Source: Neocallimastix lanati (nom. inval.) (lineage: Eukaryota; Neocallimastigomycota; Neocallimastigomycetes; Neocallimastigales; Neocallimastigaceae). From it: DNA of 64,000 nucleotides. Below are positions 61,520 through 64,000 of the stretch, in pieces (position 1 is the first letter of the stretch; each line of letters opens with the position of its first letter). Location: assembly GCA_016946835.1 (NCBI GenBank), contig JACVTC010000045.1, forward strand, positions 590,501 to 654,500. The letters run 5' to 3'. The translations under genes were made by a program, and so were the position numbers. Below the pieces are notes generated by a model. It did not search any database, had not been told where the DNA came from, and saw only the letters and a program-made list of their open reading frames with translations.

Positions 61520-64000
61520 AAAATTATAATTATATTAATAAATTATGTAATAAATATTTTTAAAAATTTTTAATAAAATAAAAATTTATAAATAATATAG
61601 TTAAAAAAAAAATATTAATATATAATTAAAAATCTTATTTAAAATTTTTTCATTCAATATTTAAATAATAAATTTTTTTTATTCAATTAATAAATAATAT
61701 TATTTATTATTATTTAATTTTGATGTTATAACTATTTTTATTTATTGATTCAATAATATATGAAAAGAAAAATAATTCTAAAATTAATAATTATAATTTT
61801 TATACTACTTAGAATTATAATAAAATAATAAATTTTTATTTAATTTTTTATTAACTATTTATTTTTATTTACTTATATATTATTATATATTTATTATTTA
61901 TAATTTTTTAATTTTCTTAAATGTTATTATAAATTTATTATTTTTTAATTTTTTTATTTATTCATTTATTTTTTTTAAATTTATTTATTTATTATAGTCT
62001 CATTTTGAAAGTTTTAATAAATAGATAAATAAATAATAAAATAAAAAAATAATAAATTTATTACAAAATTTATGAAAATACAAAGTTTAAAAATGATAAA
62101 TAATAATTAAATATTTTTTATTTTTTATATATTTATTTATAAAAAAAATAATTATTAATTTTAGATTAAGGAATTAATAAATAAAAATAAAAATTATATT
62201 AAAATTTAATTATAATAATAAACTTATGATAAAATATTTTATTTTAATTTTTTTTTATTTGTTTTTATTTTTCTTTTATTTTGCTTAATTTTTTTTTTAT
62301 TTTTTTTTATTTTTAAATTGGGTATTATTATTTATTATTTAATTATTTATTTATTATTATTTCTAAATAAATATTCTTTTATTATTTTTTTTATTTATTA
62401 TTAATTATTAAATTTTTATTATTTTTTATTATTTTATTATTTATTATTTATTGATAAAATCTTTTTTAATATTATATATTATTCAATTATTATATTATTA
62501 TATATTATTTATTATTTGTTAGAAACAAAACTGTATATTTATATAAACTTATATAAAAATTTATTTATATATACTATATATTTTTTTAAAAAAAAAATAT
62601 TTTTAAATTATTTATTTAATTATTTATTTAAATTATATAAATTATTTATTTGTTTTAATATTAATTTATATATATATTAAAATTTTAAAAAAATTCGGCA
62701 AAATGTGGCGTTCTTAAATAAAATTTATATAGATAATAAATTTATGTTAATTATTTATATTTTAAAGTATAATTTTATGTTAAAAATCATAAATTTATGT
62801 AATAATAATAAATAAAAAATTTACTAGTATTAACATATATTAATGTATTTAATGAATAAAATTTTGATACTAAAAAATCTTTTTATTATTTTTTTATATA
62901 TTTTAAATTTTTTATTCTATGTTGGAGTAAATAAAATTTTATCAATCATAACAAAAAATATAATTTTATTTATTATCTTTAATAGATAAAGTTTTATTAT
63001 ATATTTAAAAAAGACTAGTATTTGAATTATTAATTGTTTATTATTACTTTAAAATTAATACTAAATAAAATATATTTTTTTCCTTTAATTATATATTTAT
63101 AAATATAATTATTTAAATATTTTATATTTAAATATTGCATCAGTTTTTTTATTGAAAATTTAATGATTTCTTTAGAATTTTAATGAAAAAGTAAATTAAA
63201 TAAAATAAAAAATAGTTGAATATTAATATAAAGTAGAGATTGAATAAAATAAAATAAAATAAAATAAATTGTAAAAATATTAATATAAAGTACATATTGA
63301 ATAAAATAAAATGAAATAAGTTGAAATAAAATAAAATAAAATAAAATAAATAGCAAAAAACAAATAATATGTAATAAATTAGTAAAGATTAAATATAAAT
63401 AAATAGTAGGAAATAAAAAATAAGAAATAAAAATTAAAAAGTAAAAAAAAAAAAGAAAAAAAAATAGGAAATAACAAATAAGAAATAAAAACAAAAAAAA
63501 TATAAAATATAATATATGGAATATTAATCAAAATTAATGAATAAGAAATAAAAAATTAACAGAAAAAATGGATGTTTTAAATAAAAAAAAATATAAAAAT
63601 GATATATAAGAAATAACAAACAGTAAATATAATATAAAAAAATAAAATATAAAAAAAAATATATACATATATATGTATATATTACAGAAATAGTAATGTT
63701 AATTATAGCTTCATAATTTTATTTTTAAAAAAGAAAAAACCAAATAATATCAAAAAGTTTGAAATATAATAGTTAATTTCAAAAATAAAAATAAATTTAC
63801 AAAAAGTAAAAAATAAAAATATAAAATTTATTTAATAATAATAAATATAAATTCTAATTAATTATTAATAAGTTCTCTATATAAATTATTTATTCATAAT
63901 ACATCGAGTATATGATTAAAAAAAATTATTTTTAATGATTTTATTTTTTTCTCTTTTATTAATTTATTATTTATTATTTATAAATAAGTTTATTTTTTTT
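61520..64000. other. A+T-rich desert with minisatellite text
   Basis: It holds another palindromic core at 62771-62802 with an inverted arm at 62690-62715 (TTCGGCAAAATGTGGCG). A minisatellite at 63180-63360 (AATATTAATATAAAGTA..ATTGAATAAAATAAAATAA) is related to 48160-48260. Poly-A/AAAT text reaches 63660. An apparent hydrophobic minus-strand frame at 63180-63494 is this repeat read in codons, not a gene. Confidence 0.55.

Noticed and set aside
63180-63494. 104-codon minus-strand hydrophobic frame
   Set aside because: The frame is a minisatellite (AAAATAAAATA units) read in codons; no start context or family.

Overview
The window is extremely A+T-rich (by eye well over 80%), with long homopolymers, short-unit microsatellites and Asn/Lys-rich reading frames. 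Its genes are eukaryotic: one multi-exon peptidase gene with ten short GT-AG introns, Ty1/copia and Ty3/gypsy LTR elements, a LINE, and a FLYWCH-MULE transposase. The mix and base composition fit best with an anaerobic gut fungus (Neocallimastigomycota). This is inference; another A+T-rich eukaryote is possible.

Layout. 1-4350: pieces of copia (both strands) and gypsy retroelements. 4350-6030: A+T-rich desert. 6030-9600: two copia 5' ends placed head to head, with a dispersed repeat between them. 9600-24350: an array of M13 (neprilysin-like) metallopeptidase copies. It holds a mid-gene fragment, a 5' fragment, one nearly complete 11-exon gene (12687-16654) and a decayed copy, with two LINE pieces (17190-20200) inserted. 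24490-31785: three minus-strand copia remnants and an unrecognised decayed minus-strand coding stretch. 32350-34367: repeats, a tRNA-Glu-like sequence and desert. 34368-40251: a young copia element with near-identical LTRs and a 5-bp target-site duplication. 42783-45973: a second, shorter copia element, also with LTRs and a target-site duplication. 46310-47940 and 59090-60990: decayed gypsy pieces. 49080-51720: a strongly decayed minus-strand copia. 52791-54215: an uninterrupted FLYWCH-MULE transposase gene. 55516-55786: a solo LTR with a target-site duplication. The rest is A+T-rich desert with minisatellites and a dispersed palindromic repeat.

The strongest unexplained signals lie in the copia family. 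(i) The primer site next to the 5' LTR matches the anticodon/D-arm half of a tRNA-Lys(CUU), not a tRNA 3' end. (ii) A stem-loop just before the polypurine tract keeps its pairing in four copies although the stem sequences differ. (iii) The untranslated leader holds an array of about 38-bp self-complementary units. The host content is thin: the M13 peptidase gene, which seems to be decaying within an amplified locus, and the transposase gene.
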